The translations under genes and the position numbers were made by a program. Of a DNA stretch of 64,000 bases, positions 62,173 to 64,000 are shown one piece after another. The notes below the pieces were generated by a model that was not told where the DNA came from, searched no databases, and worked only from the letters and a program-made list of their open reading frames with translations. Position 1 is the stretch's first letter. The number at the start of each line of letters is the position of its first letter. Origin of the DNA: Celeribacter baekdonensis (GTDB lineage: Bacteria > Pseudomonadota > Alphaproteobacteria > Rhodobacterales > Rhodobacteraceae); contig NZ_FNBL01000002.1 in assembly GCF_900102315.1 (NCBI RefSeq), positions 31,676-95,675 on the forward strand. The letters are read 5' to 3'.

Positions 62173-64000
62173 GCGTTCCCCGCCCACGCGGGGATCAACC
62201 GCGCCGGCCAACCTGCCCGTCCTTCGACTTCATGCGTTCCCCGCCCACGCGGGGATCAACCGGTCACTTTTGCATGCAGTTCGGCTGGCAGCGTGCGTTC
62301 CCCGCCCACGCGGGGATCAACCGCGACCGGCGGCACGTTTTCCTGTGCGAAATGAGCGTTCCCCGCCCACGCGGGGATCAACCGATCAACAAAGCGTGTG
62401 TAGACGGGGTGCTGTCGCGTTCCCCGCCCACGCGGGGATCAACCGCTCTACATCACGCAGGTGACCGGCGACGATCTGCGTTCCCCGCCCACGCGGGGAT
62501 CAACCGACCCCCAAAAACCCAGACGGCAAGCGGCTGCTGCGTTCCCCGCCCACGCGGGGATCAACCGCTCATGGCTCACGTAGCCGTAGTCAATCCCGAG
62601 CGTTCCCCGCCCACGCGGGGATCAACCGGCATTGCGCCTACAATGGGCAGACGATGATGTGCGTTCCCCGCCCACGCGGGGATCAACCGGTTCAGCGCTG
62701 CCAGCGCCTCGACCAGCGCTCGCGTTCCCCGCCCACGCGGGGATCAACCGGGTATGCACGTATCAAATCGGTTTCGACAAACGCGTTCCCCGCCCACGCG
62801 GGGATCAACCGCGTCTGTTGTGTTTGGAGCGTAAACCGTTTTCGCGTTCCCCGCCCACGCGGGGATCAACCGGCGCATCCTCTGGCTTTTTGTCGCTTCC
62901 GTCCGCGTTCCCCGCCCACGCGGGGATCAACCGCGTCTGTTGTGTTTGGAGCGTAAACCGTTTTCGCGTTCCCCGCCCACGCGGGGATCAACCGGCGCAT
63001 CCTCTGGCTTTTTGTCGCTTCCGTCCGCGTTCCCCGCCCACGCGGGGATCAACCGCCACTGGCTTTTCCGTGGGGTGCGCGGTCTCTGCGTTCCCCGCCC
63101 ACGCGGGGATCAACCGCCCTCTGAACACGCTCACAGGCGACATCAAACGCGTTCCCCGCCCACGCGGGGATCAACCGCGCACCGCCCTTGGCCTTCAACG
63201 CGGCCTCAAGCGTTCCCCGCCCACGCGGGGATCAACCGGGCTGGGCCGCTCTCAACAAGACAGTGTTCGCGCGTTCCCCGCCCACGCGGGGATCAACCGA
63301 GGCGGCATTCTGGGCGGCGTTGGCCCGTGTAGCGTTCCCCGCCCACGCGGGGATCAACCGTGGTGGCCGTTGCAGCAGTCAGTCAGATCGACGCGTTCCC
63401 CGCCCACGCGGGGATCAACCGTTTTTCCTATACCGGCGAGCAGGAAGACATCAGCGTTCCCCGCCCACGCGGGGATCAACCGCCAAAGGGCGCTGTTACG
63501 ACACCAAGATCATCGCGTTCCCCGCCCACGCGGGGATCAACCGGGTAACGCCATTGGAATGCCCGCCGATGTCATGCGTTCCCCGCCCACGCGGGGATCA
63601 ACCGTTCAATCAAATGCGGTGGGGCATTATGCGCGCGCGTTCCCCGCCCACGCGGGGATCAACCGAGACCCGCGCGGTTGAACAACAGGCTGCAATGGCG
63701 TTCCCCGCCCACGCGGGGATCAACCGTTTTGAGCTTGGCGGGGAAATGTCAGGCGGTGGCGTTCCCCGCCCACGCGGGGATCAACCGACAACGAATGCAC
63801 TGTCGGTTGGTGGCGTCACGCGTTCCCCGCCCACGCGGGGATCAACCGCGACAAAGTGACGACAATCCTGGTCAAGAGACGCGTTCCCCGCCCACGCGGG
63901 GATCAACCGGCCTCGCCTGAGACCCCAACGGGGCGCATCTGGCGTTCCCCGCCCACGCGGGGATCAACCGATGGACAACCACGCGGGCCGAGATCCGCGC
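62173..64000 (+). CRISPR. type I-E CRISPR array, at least 30 repeats
   Basis: 29-base repeat beginning GCGTTCCCCGCCCACG and ending GATCAACCG, strictly every 61 bases from 62173 to the last at 63942-63970. This gives 30 repeats, 29 complete 32-base spacers and a partial one at the window edge. Repeats appear identical throughout. The hairpin TCCCCGC-CCAC-GCGGGGA and the ATCAACCG end match the Cas6e product with an 8-base handle. Spacers 11-12 (62812-62904) recur as 13-14 (62934-63026). The far end of the array is not seen. Confidence 0.98.

Noticed and set aside
62120..63920. Long plus-strand open frames across the CRISPR array encoding repeated RSPPTRGST or AFPAHAGIN
   Set aside because: They are the repeat read through with 32-base spacers; period 61 shifts the frame each unit and there is no ribosome site or domain.

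Overview
The window looks like a chromosomal segment of a GC-rich alphaproteobacterium, most likely a Rhodobacterales/Roseobacter-type organism. The reasons are the dense, mostly overlapping operons, the family content (DUF1178, a DUF6525-like small protein, an HmuRSTUV heme system, a CbiZ-type cobinamide amidohydrolase, DUF1028 next to a peptide transporter) and the Kdo-transferase-like gene. All names come from reading motifs; no database search was possible.

Layout. 0.1-9.8 kb (minus strand): short-chain dehydrogenase, DUF1178 protein, Nudix hydrolase, Kdo-transferase-like glycosyltransferase, a PLP-dependent basic amino acid decarboxylase, and a two-gene unit encoding a large exported von Willebrand factor A protein and a secreted partner. 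9.9-17.9 kb: a LuxR-type regulator, a FadR-type GntR regulator, a DUF1028 protein and a family-5 (oligo/dipeptide) ABC importer whose second permease is fused to its ATPase. 18.0-23.5 kb: a cobalamin riboswitch followed by TonB receptor, BtuFCD-like ABC importer and CbiZ, forming a corrinoid uptake and salvage operon.

23.7-44.6 kb is a metal and heme acquisition block. A membrane-anchored protein of unknown function is followed by a promoter region with two Zur-like palindromes. These precede a plus-strand cluster of FAD oxidoreductase, COG0523 GTPase, small protein, ZrgA-like His/Asp-rich zinc protein, ABC ATPase, FtsX-type permease and DUF3299 protein, which I read as a zinc-starvation uptake operon. 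The minus strand then carries two parallel modules, each with a TonB receptor and its own ExbB-ExbD-ExbD-TonB set. One is the heme module (receptor, HmuS, HmuT, HmuU, HmuV). The other has a receptor with the copper-receptor signature and a DUF2946 protein.

44.6-53.9 kb is an accessory island: a decayed IS30 transposase end, the C-terminal part of a tyrosine integrase, the 3' half of a tRNA-Cys (attachment-site remnant), a replication-type HTH protein with four dyad repeats inside its coding region, a frameshifted neighbour, a hipBA toxin-antitoxin pair with three evenly spaced operator repeats, a PLD-like protein, a metallophosphoesterase, small orphan genes and a truncated XRE regulator.

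53.9-64.0 kb is a complete type I-E CRISPR-Cas locus (cas3, cse1, cse2, cas7, cas5, cas6e, cas1, cas2) followed by an array of at least 30 repeats that runs off the window end and contains a tandemly duplicated pair of spacers.

The least standard items are the Zur-boxed zinc cluster next to two complete TonB energising modules, the intragenic dyad array at 46.3 kb, and the 27-bp-phased hipBA operators.
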